NCBI GenBank assembly: GCA_025454255.1
Contig: JALOOU010000014.1
Coordinates: 20,186 to 84,185 of the forward strand
Direction: 5' to 3'
DNA: 64,000 bases
From: Desulfobacterales bacterium
Lineage (GTDB): Bacteria; Desulfobacterota; Desulfobacteria; Desulfobacterales; SpSt-501
Shown: piece after piece, positions 19,651-29,604 of the stretch
Layout: every line of letters starts with the position of its first letter
How positions within the stretch are numbered: the stretch's first letter is position 1
The notes under the pieces: generated by a model
Databases searched by the model: none
The model's input: only the letters and a program-made list of their open reading frames with translations
Told to the model about the DNA's origin: nothing
Translations under genes and position numbers: made by a program

Positions 19651-19651
19651 G

Positions 19652-20584
19652 TCACACGGATCCGGAGGTGAGTTTGGCGAGCAGGGCGTCGGCGCCGCGG
19701 CTGAGGAGGCTCTCCGCAAGCGCGGTGCCCAGCTGGGCGGCCGACAGCGCCGGCCCCGAGAGCCGCTGCCGGATCAGGCAGCTGCCGTCCACGTCGGCGA
19801 CCAGGCCCTCCAGCTGGAAGCGATCCCCATCCACCGTGCCGTGGCCGGCGATCGGCACCTGGCAGCCGCCTTCCAGGCGCTGCAGAAAAGCCCTTTCGCC
19901 GCTGACGGCCGCATGGGTGGCGGGGTGGTCGATCGCGGCGACCATGGGGCCGATGCGCGGATCGCCCCGGCGGATTTCGATGCACAGGGCCCCCTGGCCG
20001 ACCGCCGGAAGCATGAGCGCGGGGTCCAGGTACTCGCTGATGCGGTGTTCCAACCCCAGCCGCCGCACCCCGGCGGCGGCCAGCACGATGGCGGCCAGCC
20101 CTTCCGCCTCCAGCTTGCGCAGCCGGGTGTCCAGATTGCCCCGCAGGGCGGCGATTCCGACCTCCGGCCGCCGGTGGCGCAGTTGGGCCGCGCGGCGCAG
20201 GCTGGAGGTGCCGATGATGCTGCCGGGCGCAAGCTCCATCAAGCCTCTGCCGTCGCGGGAGATCAGCACATCCAACGGGCTCTCCCGTTGGGGGACGGCT
20301 CCGATGGCGAGCCCATCGGGCAGCTCCGCCGGCATGTCCTTCATGCTATGGACGGCGATGTCCACCCGCCCGGCCAACAGCGCCTCCTCGATCTCCTTCA
20401 CAAACAGCCCCTTGCCGCCGACCTTGGCCAGCGGCACGTCCAGGATCTTGTCGCCCTGGGTCTTGATGGTGTGCAGCACGACGGCGGTGCCCGGAAAGTG
20501 CGCCTGCAGCGCGCTGCGGACCCAGTCGGCCTGCCACAGGGCCAGAGGACTTCCGCGGGTGCCGATGACGACCGGCTGGGGCAT
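19652..20584 (-). CDS. hemC: Hydroxymethylbilane synthase
   Basis: [58 protein letters not shown]. Confidence 0.97.
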   Translation of the reverse strand: MPQPVVIGTRGSPLALWQADWVRSALQAHFPGTAVVLHTIKTQGDKILDVPLAKVGGKGLFVKEIEEALLAGRVDIAVHSMKDMPAELPDGLAIGAVPQRESPLDVLISRDGRGLMELAPGSIIGTSSLRRAAQLRHRRPEVGIAALRGNLDTRLRKLEAEGLAAIVLAAAGVRRLGLEHRISEYLDPALMLPAVGQGALCIEIRRGDPRIGPMVAAIDHPATHAAVSGERAFLQRLEGGCQVPIAGHGTVDGDRFQLEGLVADVDGSCLIRQRLSGPALSAAQLGTALAESLLSRGADALLAKLTSGSV

Positions 20585-20814
20585 CAGTGTTTGCACCCGG
20601 CGCAACTGGATGCGTGGCAGCCGCCGCAGGCGGAGGACCCGGCGGCCTGCTTGACGGTTTGCCCGCCGCCGCCCTTGCTGACGAACCCGCAGGCGGACAT
20701 CAGCCGGCGCACTTTTTTGCTGCGGCAGGCCGCGCATTCGGGCGTGTCGCTGCCGATCACCAGGCACTCGAACTCCGCACCGCATTTTTCGCAGTGATAC
20801 TCATAGATGGGCAT
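20584..20814 (-). CDS. FmdB-like zinc-ribbon protein with Cys-rich C-terminus
   Basis: MPIYEYHCEKCGAEFE...CAACRSKKV...CGGCHASSCAGC; stop overlaps hemC ATG. Confidence 0.85.
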   Translation of the reverse strand: MPIYEYHCEKCGAEFECLVIGSDTPECAACRSKKVRRLMSACGFVSKGGGGQTVKQAAGSSACGGCHASSCAGCKH

Positions 20815-21011
20815 GCTGCAAGGATCTCCTTTGTCAAAGCTGGCAGCCGCCAGCCGAACGCCCGCCGGCGCCCGGCTCCCGCTCTCAGGCAGCGGCCGCT
20901 GAGTGCGCAATAACCGCTTAAATTCAAAATACGACAGTTTGTCAATAGCGCCAAGGGGTCGGCGCGCGCGGCGGCCGGGAAGGGCGGGGGGCGCGTTTTT
21001 GCCGCGAACCC

Positions 21012-21971
21012 TCAGCCGGGGGCCTCGCGCAGCGCCTCGATGACGCCCGCGGCGATGAGCGGCAGCATGATCTCGTGGTGGCCCACCAGGTTGATGCCGG
21101 TGCCGCCGCGGACCGTGGGGCGGGAGACCACGTTCACCATCGGGCGGTAATGCCTCACGAAATCCAAATTTACCGCAGTGAAGGCGTCGACGCGAAAGCC
21201 CAGGTTGCGCGCGACGTTGAGGGCTTTCAGAAACACCTCGGGTAGGACCACGGCCGAGCCGGCGTTGATGAAGACGCCGCCTTCGAGGCGGGCGATCTGC
21301 GCGGCCAGCAGGCGGAAGTCCGCGTGCGAGGCGGCGCCGGTCCGGGCGGCGTCGAACCCCGGGTGCATGTGGATGACGTCGGTGCCGATGGCCACATGCA
21401 CGCTCACGGGCAGCCCCAGGCGCGCGCCGGCGGCCAGAATGCTCCGGCCTGCACCGGGAAAGCCGGCCGTCTGAACGGCCTCGCCGATGATTCGGCCCAG
21501 CCCCGCGCCCGGATCCGGCGCAGCGGCCAGCGCCCGGTTGAGAAAGCCGGATGTCTCCGCGGCCATTCCGAAGGAGCCCTCGTTCAAGGCCGGGCCGACA
21601 TCCTCCGAGGTCCGCCCGCTCATGGCCATCTCCACGTCGTGGATGATCCCCGCCCCGTTCATGGCGACCCCGGTGATCACCCGGCGCTCCATCAGGTCGA
21701 TCACGATCGGGCCGAGCCCGACCTTGACGACATGCGCGCCCATGGCGAAGACGACCGGTCGGTCGCTGCCGGCAGCCTCCGCCACGGCGGCGATGACCGT
21801 TTTGAGGTCGGCCGCGGCCAACATGCCCGGCAGCCGTTCCAGGAACGCGGCAAAGGAGCCGCCCGGCCGCCAGGGGCGGGCGGCGTCGGCGGCCGCCACC
21901 CGGCGCGGGATTTGTGCGCTGGGCGCCGTGCGCACCGCACTCAAATCCAGCGGTTCGAGCTCAGGTTTCAT
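21012..21971 (-). CDS. Conserved protein of unknown function
   Basis: Long ORF overlapping gmhA end; GGTGINLVGHHEIMLP; family not identified. Confidence 0.65.
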   Translation of the reverse strand: MKPELEPLDLSAVRTAPSAQIPRRVAAADAARPWRPGGSFAAFLERLPGMLAAADLKTVIAAVAEAAGSDRPVVFAMGAHVVKVGLGPIVIDLMERRVITGVAMNGAGIIHDVEMAMSGRTSEDVGPALNEGSFGMAAETSGFLNRALAAAPDPGAGLGRIIGEAVQTAGFPGAGRSILAAGARLGLPVSVHVAIGTDVIHMHPGFDAARTGAASHADFRLLAAQIARLEGGVFINAGSAVVLPEVFLKALNVARNLGFRVDAFTAVNLDFVRHYRPMVNVVSRPTVRGGTGINLVGHHEIMLPLIAAGVIEALREAPG

Positions 21972-22557
21972 GGGCGAACGCCTCCGGGAACAGGATCCGG
22001 TCTACCAGTTCGCACAGGATGTGGCCCATGGTGATGTGGGTTTCCTGGATGCGGGCGGTGACGGCCGAATCGACGGTGAGGAGGAGGTCGGCGGCCTCGG
22101 CGAGCCTGCCGCCGCGGCCGGTCATGCCGATGGTGGCGAGCCCCCGGCGCCGGGCGGCCAGAAGGGCCGCGACCACGTTGGGTGAGTTGCCGCTGGTGCT
22201 GATGGCCCAGGCCAGGTCGCCTTCCGCGCCGAGGGCGTTGATCTGCTTTGCGAAAACATCCTCGAAGCGGTAGTCGTTGCCGACGGCGGTGAGGATGGAG
22301 CTGTCCGTGGTCAAGGCCAGCGCGGCCAGCGGGGGGCGCTCGAGCCGGAAGCGGTTCACGAACTCCGCGGCAAGGTGCTGGGCGTCTGCGGCGCTGCCGC
22401 CGTTGCCGAAGATCAAAACTTTGCGGCCGGCCGCCATGACGGCGGCGATCATCTCGGCGCCGCGCCGCAGGCGCCCACTGTTTTCCGATATGGCGCCGCG
22501 CTTGACGCGCAGGCTCTCTTCCAGGATGTCGGTGATGATCCGGTCGGGGTCGATCAT
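21961..22557 (-). CDS. gmhA: SIS-domain phosphoheptose isomerase-like
   Basis: FGNGGSAADAQHLAAEFVNRF, STSGNSPNV, QETHITMGHILCELVD. Confidence 0.85.
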   Translation of the reverse strand: MIDPDRIITDILEESLRVKRGAISENSGRLRRGAEMIAAVMAAGRKVLIFGNGGSAADAQHLAAEFVNRFRLERPPLAALALTTDSSILTAVGNDYRFEDVFAKQINALGAEGDLAWAISTSGNSPNVVAALLAARRRGLATIGMTGRGGRLAEAADLLLTVDSAVTARIQETHITMGHILCELVDRILFPEAFAHET

Positions 22558-22572
22558 GCGCGGGGCTCCTCT

Positions 22573-23907
22573 TTACGTGGCCTCCCCCATCCGGGCGCGC
22601 ACGCGGCGGATCTCCTCGGCGGCGTCGAACCCTAAGCCGGCGGCGGCCTCGAACTGGGCCAGGGCCTCCGCGAGCCGGTTCTGCTTGAGGTGCAGCGCGC
22701 CCAGGCGGTGGTGGAACAGGGGGTTTTCCGGAGCGAGGATGACGCTCTCGCGGCAGAACACGAGGGAGATTTCAGGGTTTTCCCCCTTGCGGTCGAACAG
22801 CCAGCCTAAGCCGGAGAGGGCATGCGGGTCGCTGGGGTTGAACTGGAGCGCTTTTTTATAGGCGGCGATCGCCTTCTCCGGCAGGCTCAGCGCATCGTAG
22901 CAGTCGCCCAGGTGGCGATAGACCCCGCCGGATTTCGTGCGCAGGCGCGCGGCCCGCTCCAGAAGCTCGCGGGCGGCTTGCGGCCGGCCCAGTTCGAGCT
23001 GGAGGCTGCCGGCCTGGAAGAGGATTTCGAACACGTCGTGGCGCAGGGCCGCGGCCTTCTCCAGGTTCTCCAGGGCGGCTTCCCGGCGCCCGAGCAGCCG
23101 GTGCACCATGCCGGTGTTGTAGGCGGCCATGTAGTCGTTGGCGTCGAGCGCGGTGGCCGCCGCGAATTCGCCCAGCGCCGGCTCGTATTCGCCGCGCACG
23201 GCGTGGCAGACCCCCAGGCTGTTGTGCACGTTGACGTTGGCGGCGTCCAACGCGAGGGCCTGTTGGAACTCGCGGATGGCCGCCTCGGTGTCGCCGTGCT
23301 CGAAATGCCGGTCGCCGCTGATGTTCAGGCTGACCGCATCGAAGGCGACCCGTGCGCCCGGGCCGAAAAAGGCGGCATGGTCCAAGGCCTTGCGGGCGTT
23401 CTCGAGGGTTTCGTGAACCGCGTACCCCAGCGTGGGGTGCACGGCGACGCCGGCGGTGAGCGTCCGGCCGGTGCGGCCGCGGATTTTTTCCTGCAGCGAG
23501 CGGGCGGCGGCAAGCCCCTCCTCCGCCGTGTGGAGCGGCAGCAGGCCCGCCAGCAGCCCGCGATCCTCGACGCCCCAGAAGCCCTCGGCCTTGCGGCAAC
23601 GCCGGTCCAGCTCACGGGCCGCCTCCAGGTGTGCCTGCGGGTCGATGGCGGCGCGGTCGGCCTCGGGGCCCGGATCCGGGCGCAGGACAAGGGCGGCGAA
23701 GCGTGCGATCGTTTTCAACCGCCGGGTGCACGCCCCGCGCAGCCCGGTGCCCCAGAGCAGGTCGGGGAAATGGGGGCTCAGCCAGCCGCGGACCTCATCG
23801 CGGTCGAGCCCCAGCAGCGGGTCGAAGCGCCGCGCATCGGTCTGGGAGAGCAGGAAATGATCGCGCGAGCCTTCCCGGCGTGCAATTGTGCGTTTGCGTC
23901 TGGTCAT
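22573..23907 (-). CDS. TPR protein with degenerate GGDEF-like N-terminal region
   Basis: Several TPR units (NVHNSLGVCHAVRGEYEPALGEFAAA etc.); LTAGVAVHPTLGYAVHETLENARKALDHA resembles GGDEF C-terminal part, no GGDEF motif. Confidence 0.75.
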   Translation of the reverse strand: MTRRKRTIARREGSRDHFLLSQTDARRFDPLLGLDRDEVRGWLSPHFPDLLWGTGLRGACTRRLKTIARFAALVLRPDPGPEADRAAIDPQAHLEAARELDRRCRKAEGFWGVEDRGLLAGLLPLHTAEEGLAAARSLQEKIRGRTGRTLTAGVAVHPTLGYAVHETLENARKALDHAAFFGPGARVAFDAVSLNISGDRHFEHGDTEAAIREFQQALALDAANVNVHNSLGVCHAVRGEYEPALGEFAAATALDANDYMAAYNTGMVHRLLGRREAALENLEKAAALRHDVFEILFQAGSLQLELGRPQAARELLERAARLRTKSGGVYRHLGDCYDALSLPEKAIAAYKKALQFNPSDPHALSGLGWLFDRKGENPEISLVFCRESVILAPENPLFHHRLGALHLKQNRLAEALAQFEAAAGLGFDAAEEIRRVRARMGEAT

Positions 23908-23910
23908 CGC

Positions 23911-25347
23911 TCAGGTCGCGCCCAGCACCGATGAAATCGCCGCCGCGATGATCGCGAGCTCGTCCTCCTGGACCGTGCGCATGTCCATGACGAAGGCGTC
24001 GTCTTCGATGCGGCCGATGACGGGCGGATCGTTGCGGCGCAGCTTCGCCTCCAGTGCATTGGCCGACATGCCGGCGATGCGCAACTTCAGGCAGCGGCTC
24101 GGCAGCTCGAGCAGGGGCAGCGAGCCGCCGCCGGCCTTCGAGGAGAGCTGGACGGTGTCGGTCGAGAGCCGGGCGTCGGCCAGCGCCGCCAGCAGCCGGG
24201 TGAGGTCCCGGGCGCGGGCGGCGAGGGACTCCTCCGTCGCGGTGAGCATGCGCAGCGTGGGGATGGCCGTGAGTGCGCGCGGCTCGTCCCGGTAGAGGCG
24301 CAGGGTGCCCTCGAGGGCCGCCAAGGTGAGCTTGTCGATGCGCAAGGCGCGGTTGATCGGGTTTTTGCGGATGCGCTCGACCATGGCGGTGCGGCCGACG
24401 ATGATGCCGGCCTGGGGTCCGCCCAGCAGCTTGTCCCCGCTGAAGGTGACCACGTCCGCACCGCCGGCGACCGACTCCTGGACGGTCGGCTCCTTGCGCA
24501 GGCCGTATTTCGAAAAATCGACGAACGTGCCGCTGCCCAGGTCCTCCATGACCGGGACCCCGTGCCGGGACCCCAGCGCCGCCAGCTCGGCCAGCGGCAC
24601 CTGGGCGGTGAAGCCGATGATGCTGTAGTTGCTCCAATGCACTTTCAGGAGCAGCGCGGTCTGGGGGTCGATGGCGTCCTCGTAGTCGCGCAGGTGGGTG
24701 CGGTTGGTCGTGCCGACCTCCTTGAGGATCGCGCCGCTCTTGGCCATGACGTCCGGGATCCGGAACGACCCCCCGATTTCGACCAAGTCTCCGCGCGAAA
24801 CGACCACGCTGCGCCCCCGGGCGATGGTCTCCAGGCTGATGAGCACCGCCCCGGCATTGTTGTTGACCACCATGGCGTCCTCGGCGCCGGTGATCTCGCA
24901 CAGGAGGTCCCGCACCGCCGAGTAGCGCGAGCCGCGGCGGCCCGCGGCGAGGTCGTACTCGAGATTGGAGTAGCGCCCGGCCACCGCCAGCATGCGCTCC
25001 ACCGCCTCTTCGGCCAGCAGGGAGCGGCCGAGGTTGGTGTGGATCACGACGCCGGTTGCGTTCACCACGCGCCGCAGGTTGGGCATCATCGCCTGCCGGA
25101 CGGCCTGTTTGGCCCGCTCCATCAGGGGCCCGTCGGCAGGCCCCGGCGCACGCGCGCCGCCGTCGTTCGCCAGTATGCGGCGTCGCTCGGCCTCGATCGC
25201 GGCGCGGATCGAGGCGACCAGCACCGCTGCGGGCACCCGCGCGAAGGCCGGATCGGACCTGGCGGCCGCGAGCATCTCATCGACGGCCGGAAGTTCGCGC
25301 AGCCGTTTCTTCTGGAGGTCGTCGGGGGGCACGGGAGCGGCCTTCAC
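23911..25347 (-). CDS. selA: L-seryl-tRNA(Sec) selenium transferase
   Basis: LRELPAVDEML, NATGVVIHTNLGRSLL, VNNNAGAVL, TFSGDKLLGGPQAGIIVG; GTG start. Confidence 0.95.
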   Translation of the reverse strand: MKAAPVPPDDLQKKRLRELPAVDEMLAAARSDPAFARVPAAVLVASIRAAIEAERRRILANDGGARAPGPADGPLMERAKQAVRQAMMPNLRRVVNATGVVIHTNLGRSLLAEEAVERMLAVAGRYSNLEYDLAAGRRGSRYSAVRDLLCEITGAEDAMVVNNNAGAVLISLETIARGRSVVVSRGDLVEIGGSFRIPDVMAKSGAILKEVGTTNRTHLRDYEDAIDPQTALLLKVHWSNYSIIGFTAQVPLAELAALGSRHGVPVMEDLGSGTFVDFSKYGLRKEPTVQESVAGGADVVTFSGDKLLGGPQAGIIVGRTAMVERIRKNPINRALRIDKLTLAALEGTLRLYRDEPRALTAIPTLRMLTATEESLAARARDLTRLLAALADARLSTDTVQLSSKAGGGSLPLLELPSRCLKLRIAGMSANALEAKLRRNDPPVIGRIEDDAFVMDMRTVQEDELAIIAAAISSVLGAT

Positions 25348-26696
25348 GCCTGGAGCGCCTTTTCGGGAGAGGTGTCGAACACCTGCATCGGGATCAAATC
25401 CACCACCTGTTCCAGCTGCCCGCAGGCAAGGCCGATGGCGGCCAGGCGGGGCGCCAACAGGGCGGCGTTCAATTTTCCCAGCTGCAGCCCGGCGCGGAAG
25501 CAGGACATGAGAAAATTGGCCAGGAAGACGATGTGGGCCAGCGCCGGCTGCTGCAAGGCCCGCTCCGGGACGTGGTGATGGCGGATGGACTCTGCGAGCG
25601 AGTCCGGAAGCGACCAGCGCTGCGCCAGGCGCAGGCCGATTTCGGCGTGGTCGAGCCCGAACACCTCGCGTTCGGCCTGCGTGAAATCCAGCGCTTGATC
25701 CTCGGACAGGCGGCGGTAGAACTGCGGGGCGGCGCGGCTGAGGAGCTGGTCCAGCGCCACCTTGCCGATGTCGTGCAGCAGCCCGGCCGTGTAGGCCAGC
25801 GCCGGGTTGGCGCGGCCGGTGAGGTGGGCCAGTTTTTCCGCCACCACGGCGGTGCCCACGGCGTGGTGGAAGAGCCCGCCTTTGCACAGGGAGTAGCCCC
25901 TGCTCGGCTGGTCGAAGAACCCGTCGACGGCCGCGGTGACCACGTATCGCATCAGCAGGTTCACCCCCAGGTACATGAGCGCATGCTCAAGGGAATCGAT
26001 GCGGTTTCGGCTGGCAAACATCACCGAGTTGGCCAGCTGGAGCGTGCGGGCGCTGAGAACCTGGTCCTTGCGGATCTCGCCGGTGAGGATGCGAAGGTCG
26101 ACTTCCTGCTGCGCATCGGCCAGCTGCATGATTTTCAAGGCGACCTGGGGGATCGGAAGCAGCCGCTCGAGGCCCTGGTCGATCTCTGCGGTCTCCGGAA
26201 GGGGGACCGGGGCGGGGGCCTCTTCGAAAACCGGGTCGCTGGCTGCGACGCTGCAGCTCAAGGTGCGCATGTCCAGGCTCAGGCGGGTCCCCGACATCCC
26301 GCCGGTATCGACCCTGGCAAGGGCGATGCCCTCCTGCTGCAGGAGGGCTTGGGCGATGTCGGCCGTGCGGCCGCCGATGTTGAGACTGATGTCCAGCGCG
26401 CCCACGGGGCCGACCAGTGCGCCGCCGGCGATGGTGGCCTTGAGCCGCTCCGGCCGGGCGCCGGTTTCGCACAGCGCCTTCAAAAAAAGCGGCAGCCCGG
26501 TGGAGGCGTATTTCTCGGGCTGAAAGGCCCCGCCGAGGCTCACCGGCTGCGGCAGCAGAAAATGGGCCATGCCGCCGATGCCGTGCGTTTCGTCCACCAG
26601 GGCGATGCCGACGCATGTGGCCAGATAGGCCTCTAAAACCAGCGGCTGCCTGGCGCCGACGAAAAAGCTGCCCGCACTGACGTGGCGATGTTCCAT
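25344..26696 (-). CDS. CheD-HDOD fusion protein
   Basis: N-term LVLEAYLATCVGIALVDETHGIGGMAHFLLP (CheD Cys/His); C-term LLPIPQVALKIMQLAD...LLHDIGKVAL (HDOD). Confidence 0.82.
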   Translation of the reverse strand: MEHRHVSAGSFFVGARQPLVLEAYLATCVGIALVDETHGIGGMAHFLLPQPVSLGGAFQPEKYASTGLPLFLKALCETGARPERLKATIAGGALVGPVGALDISLNIGGRTADIAQALLQQEGIALARVDTGGMSGTRLSLDMRTLSCSVAASDPVFEEAPAPVPLPETAEIDQGLERLLPIPQVALKIMQLADAQQEVDLRILTGEIRKDQVLSARTLQLANSVMFASRNRIDSLEHALMYLGVNLLMRYVVTAAVDGFFDQPSRGYSLCKGGLFHHAVGTAVVAEKLAHLTGRANPALAYTAGLLHDIGKVALDQLLSRAAPQFYRRLSEDQALDFTQAEREVFGLDHAEIGLRLAQRWSLPDSLAESIRHHHVPERALQQPALAHIVFLANFLMSCFRAGLQLGKLNAALLAPRLAAIGLACGQLEQVVDLIPMQVFDTSPEKALQA

Positions 26697-26881
26697 GGAG
26701 GAGGGTGAAGGTTAGAGTATGATCGTGTGACGACCGGCAAAAAGTACCACGCCGCGCTTGAGGATTCAACGCTTTTCTCCGAAAATTCTTTCTGCCGGCC
26801 GCTATTTGGGGTATGCTGTGCAACATGCATCCCGGCGACGGGGCCCGGGCATGCTGACCCACAACAAAGGAGTTGCATCGG

Positions 26882-27934
26882 ATGCAGGCCATTCTGGTCA
26901 CCGGCGGCTGCGGGTTCATCGGCTCGAATTTCATCCGCTACCTTTTGACCGAAAGCGGCTATGAGGGGCGGGTGGTCAACCTCGACAAGCTCACCTACGC
27001 CGGCAACCCGGAGAACCTGGAAGAGATCGCGCGGCAGGCCGGGCAGCGCTACCGCTTCGCCAAGGGCGACATCTGCGACCCGGCCGCGGTCCGCGCCATT
27101 TTTCAGCGCGAACGCATCGACGCCGTCTGCCATTTCGCCGCCGAATCCCACGTGGACCGTTCGATCGTCGGACCGGGCGCCTTCATCGAAACCAACGTCC
27201 AGGGCACCTTCACGCTGCTGGAGGTCGCGCGCGAGTTTGCCGCAGACGTGAAGCTGTTTCACCACGTGAGCACCGATGAGGTCTACGGGTCGTTGGGGCC
27301 GGTCGGCTATTTCACCGAGGAGACGGCCTACCGGCCCAACAGCCCCTACTCCGCCTCCAAGGCCGCCTCGGACCATCTGGTGCGGGCCTACCACCACACC
27401 TACGGGCTGCCGGTGACCGTATCCAACTGCTCCAACAATTACGGCCCCTACCAGTTCCCGGAGAAGCTGATTCCGCTGATGATCCTGAATGCGGCCGAGG
27501 GCAAGCCGCTGCCGGTTTACGGGGAGGGGCGCAACGTGCGCGACTGGCTGCACGTGGCCGACCACTGCCGGGCGGTGTGGGCGGTGATGCAGCGCGGCAG
27601 AAGAGGGCAGACCTACAACATCGGCGGCCGCTGCGAGCGGGTCAACATAGACACGGTGACCCTCATCTGCGACCTGGTCGACGAGATGCTGCCCGACCCG
27701 GGCGCCGGGCCGCGCCGACGGCTGATCACCTTCGTCAAGGACCGGCCGGGCCACGACCTGCGCTACGCCATCGACTGCCGCAAGATCGAAACCGAGCTGG
27801 GCTGGCAGCCGCGGGAAACCTTCGAGAGCGGGCTGCGCCAGACGATCCAATGGTACCTCGATCATCGCGAATGGGTGGAGCGGGTTCGCAGCGGGGAGTA
27901 CCAGCGCTGGGTGAAGCTGCACTACGGTGCCTGA
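26882..27934 (+). CDS. rfbB: dTDP-glucose 4,6-dehydratase
   Basis: [65 protein letters not shown]. Confidence 0.95.
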   Translation: MQAILVTGGCGFIGSNFIRYLLTESGYEGRVVNLDKLTYAGNPENLEEIARQAGQRYRFAKGDICDPAAVRAIFQRERIDAVCHFAAESHVDRSIVGPGAFIETNVQGTFTLLEVAREFAADVKLFHHVSTDEVYGSLGPVGYFTEETAYRPNSPYSASKAASDHLVRAYHHTYGLPVTVSNCSNNYGPYQFPEKLIPLMILNAAEGKPLPVYGEGRNVRDWLHVADHCRAVWAVMQRGRRGQTYNIGGRCERVNIDTVTLICDLVDEMLPDPGAGPRRRLITFVKDRPGHDLRYAIDCRKIETELGWQPRETFESGLRQTIQWYLDHREWVERVRSGEYQRWVKLHYGA

Positions 27935-28048
27935 CGCTGCGAGAAGGCTACGTTCCGCGTTGCGCTTCAGCTCGCCAGTGCTGCGGCGTACGAAAGTACG
28001 CCTCGCACTGCGAGCTTCGCGCGCCTTGAACGTGGCCTTCTCGCAGCG
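27935..28048. repeat. 114-bp nested imperfect palindrome (REP/MITE-like)
   Basis: Outer arms cgctgcgagaaggctacgtt / aacgtggccttctcgcagcg (1 mismatch), centre ggcgtac-gaaa-gtacgcc; begins directly after rfbB stop. Confidence 0.8.
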
Positions 28049-28121
28049 CCAGGAAAGTTGCGCGATGCGTGAAAATGGGATTATGATCGATGTTCGAACT
28101 CCAAGCACCATCGGACAGGCG

Positions 28122-28892
28122 ATGATGAAAGACCCCTGCAAACACCCCAAAGACTACATCATCTTCCCGCTGGACGTGCCCTCGGAGAGCGAAGCGCAGC
28201 GCTGCGTGGAGCTGCTGGCCGATGCAGTGGGCATGTTCAAGGTCGGGCTCGAGGTGTTCATCCGCTGCGGCCCGGCCATCGTCCGCTTCATCCATTCCGC
28301 CGGGGCCGCCGGGGTCTTTCTGGACCTGAAGCTGCACGACATACCGGCCACGGTGTCGCGGGCCATGGCCGGGGTGGCGGAGCTGGGCGTGCGCCTGGCC
28401 ACGGTGCACTGCGGCGAAACCCCGCGCATGATGGAGGCCGCCGTGGCTGCCAGCCGCGGCCGCGTCGGCGTCCTCGGCATCACGGTGCTGACCAGCGTGA
28501 CGGCCGCGGAGCTCGCCGCTTCAAGCGGGCGGCCGGAGCAGGCGGGCGACCTGGAGGGTGTGGTGCGGCAGCGGGCGCGGATGGCCCGGCAGGCCGGCTG
28601 CGCCGGGGTCGTCTGCTCGGGCCTGGAGGCGGGTGCGATCAAGGCGGAATTCGGCCGGGATTTCATCACCGTGACCCCGGGCATCCGCCCGCTGTGGGCG
28701 GCCGGGGCGGCCGACGACCAGCGGCGGGTCACCACCCCGGCCGAGGCGGTGCGCTGCGGGTCGGACTACATCGTCATCGGCCGGCCCATCCGAGATGCGA
28801 AGGACCCGCGGGATGCCGCGCGCCGCATCGCCGATGAGATCGCCGCTGCCGCCGGCCGTCGCGGCGCCGCACTGCCTGCGGTCGGTTCCTAG
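28122..28892 (+). CDS. pyrF: Orotidine 5'-phosphate decarboxylase
   Basis: IIFPLDVPSE, VFLDLKLHDIPATV, TPGIRP, DYIVIGRPI. Confidence 0.94.
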   Translation: MMKDPCKHPKDYIIFPLDVPSESEAQRCVELLADAVGMFKVGLEVFIRCGPAIVRFIHSAGAAGVFLDLKLHDIPATVSRAMAGVAELGVRLATVHCGETPRMMEAAVAASRGRVGVLGITVLTSVTAAELAASSGRPEQAGDLEGVVRQRARMARQAGCAGVVCSGLEAGAIKAEFGRDFITVTPGIRPLWAAGAADDQRRVTTPAEAVRCGSDYIVIGRPIRDAKDPRDAARRIADEIAAAAGRRGAALPAVGS

Positions 28893-28922
28893 ACGGGCGC
28901 ACCCGCAAAGACCCGGCGCCGC

Positions 28923-29600
28923 TCACTCCTTCCAGCGGTCGATGTCGATGATCCCCACCTTGGCGGCGTAGCGGATCAGCTCGAAGCTGCTGTGCACCCC
29001 CAGTTTGCGCATGATGCTAGTGCGGTGGTTCTCGACGGTTTTGGGGCTGATGAACAAGCGCTCGCCGATCGTCCGCAGCGATTGGCCCTCGGCCAGCAGC
29101 GCCAGGATCTCCTGCTCGCGGACGGTCAGGGACTCGTAGTCCGGATCCCGCGTGGAGCGCGGGGCGACGTTCAGGCCCGCCAGCTTCTGGACCACCTTCT
29201 GGGACATCGCCGAGTCCATGAAATACTCACCCCGCAGGACGAACTCGATGGCCTGCAGCAGCCGTTCGGCGGCCGACTCCTTGGTCACGAAGCCGGTCGC
29301 CCCGGCCTGGAAGGCCTTGACGATGTAGTCGACCTTGGAGTGCATCGTGACCATCATCACGCGGGTCTGGGGCAGGCGTTTGCGCAGCTGACGGGTCAGT
29401 TCAATGCCGGTCTGGTCCGGCAGGGAGATGTCCACCAAGACGAGCTTCGGCCGCAGCGCGGCGGCCAATTGCAGGGCCTCGTCGCCGCGGCCGGCCTCCC
29501 CGACGACCTCGTATGCCGGGTTGCGGGAGATGATGGCTTTAAGCCCCTCCCGAAACAACGCGTGGTCGTCGACGATCAGGATGCTCTGCCTGCCGGCCAT
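28923..29600 (-). CDS. NarL/FixJ-family response regulator
   Basis: ILIVDDHALFREGLKAII; LTVREQEILALLAEGQSLRTIGERLFISPKTVENHRTSIMRKLG. Confidence 0.95.
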   Translation of the reverse strand: MAGRQSILIVDDHALFREGLKAIISRNPAYEVVGEAGRGDEALQLAAALRPKLVLVDISLPDQTGIELTRQLRKRLPQTRVMMVTMHSKVDYIVKAFQAGATGFVTKESAAERLLQAIEFVLRGEYFMDSAMSQKVVQKLAGLNVAPRSTRDPDYESLTVREQEILALLAEGQSLRTIGERLFISPKTVENHRTSIMRKLGVHSSFELIRYAAKVGIIDIDRWKE

Positions 29601-29604
29601 GCGA

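Noticed and set aside
27985-28002. Hairpin ggcgtacgaaagtacgcc as a CRISPR repeat
   Set aside because: Single occurrence, no spacers; part of one larger palindrome. No CRISPR array seen in the window.
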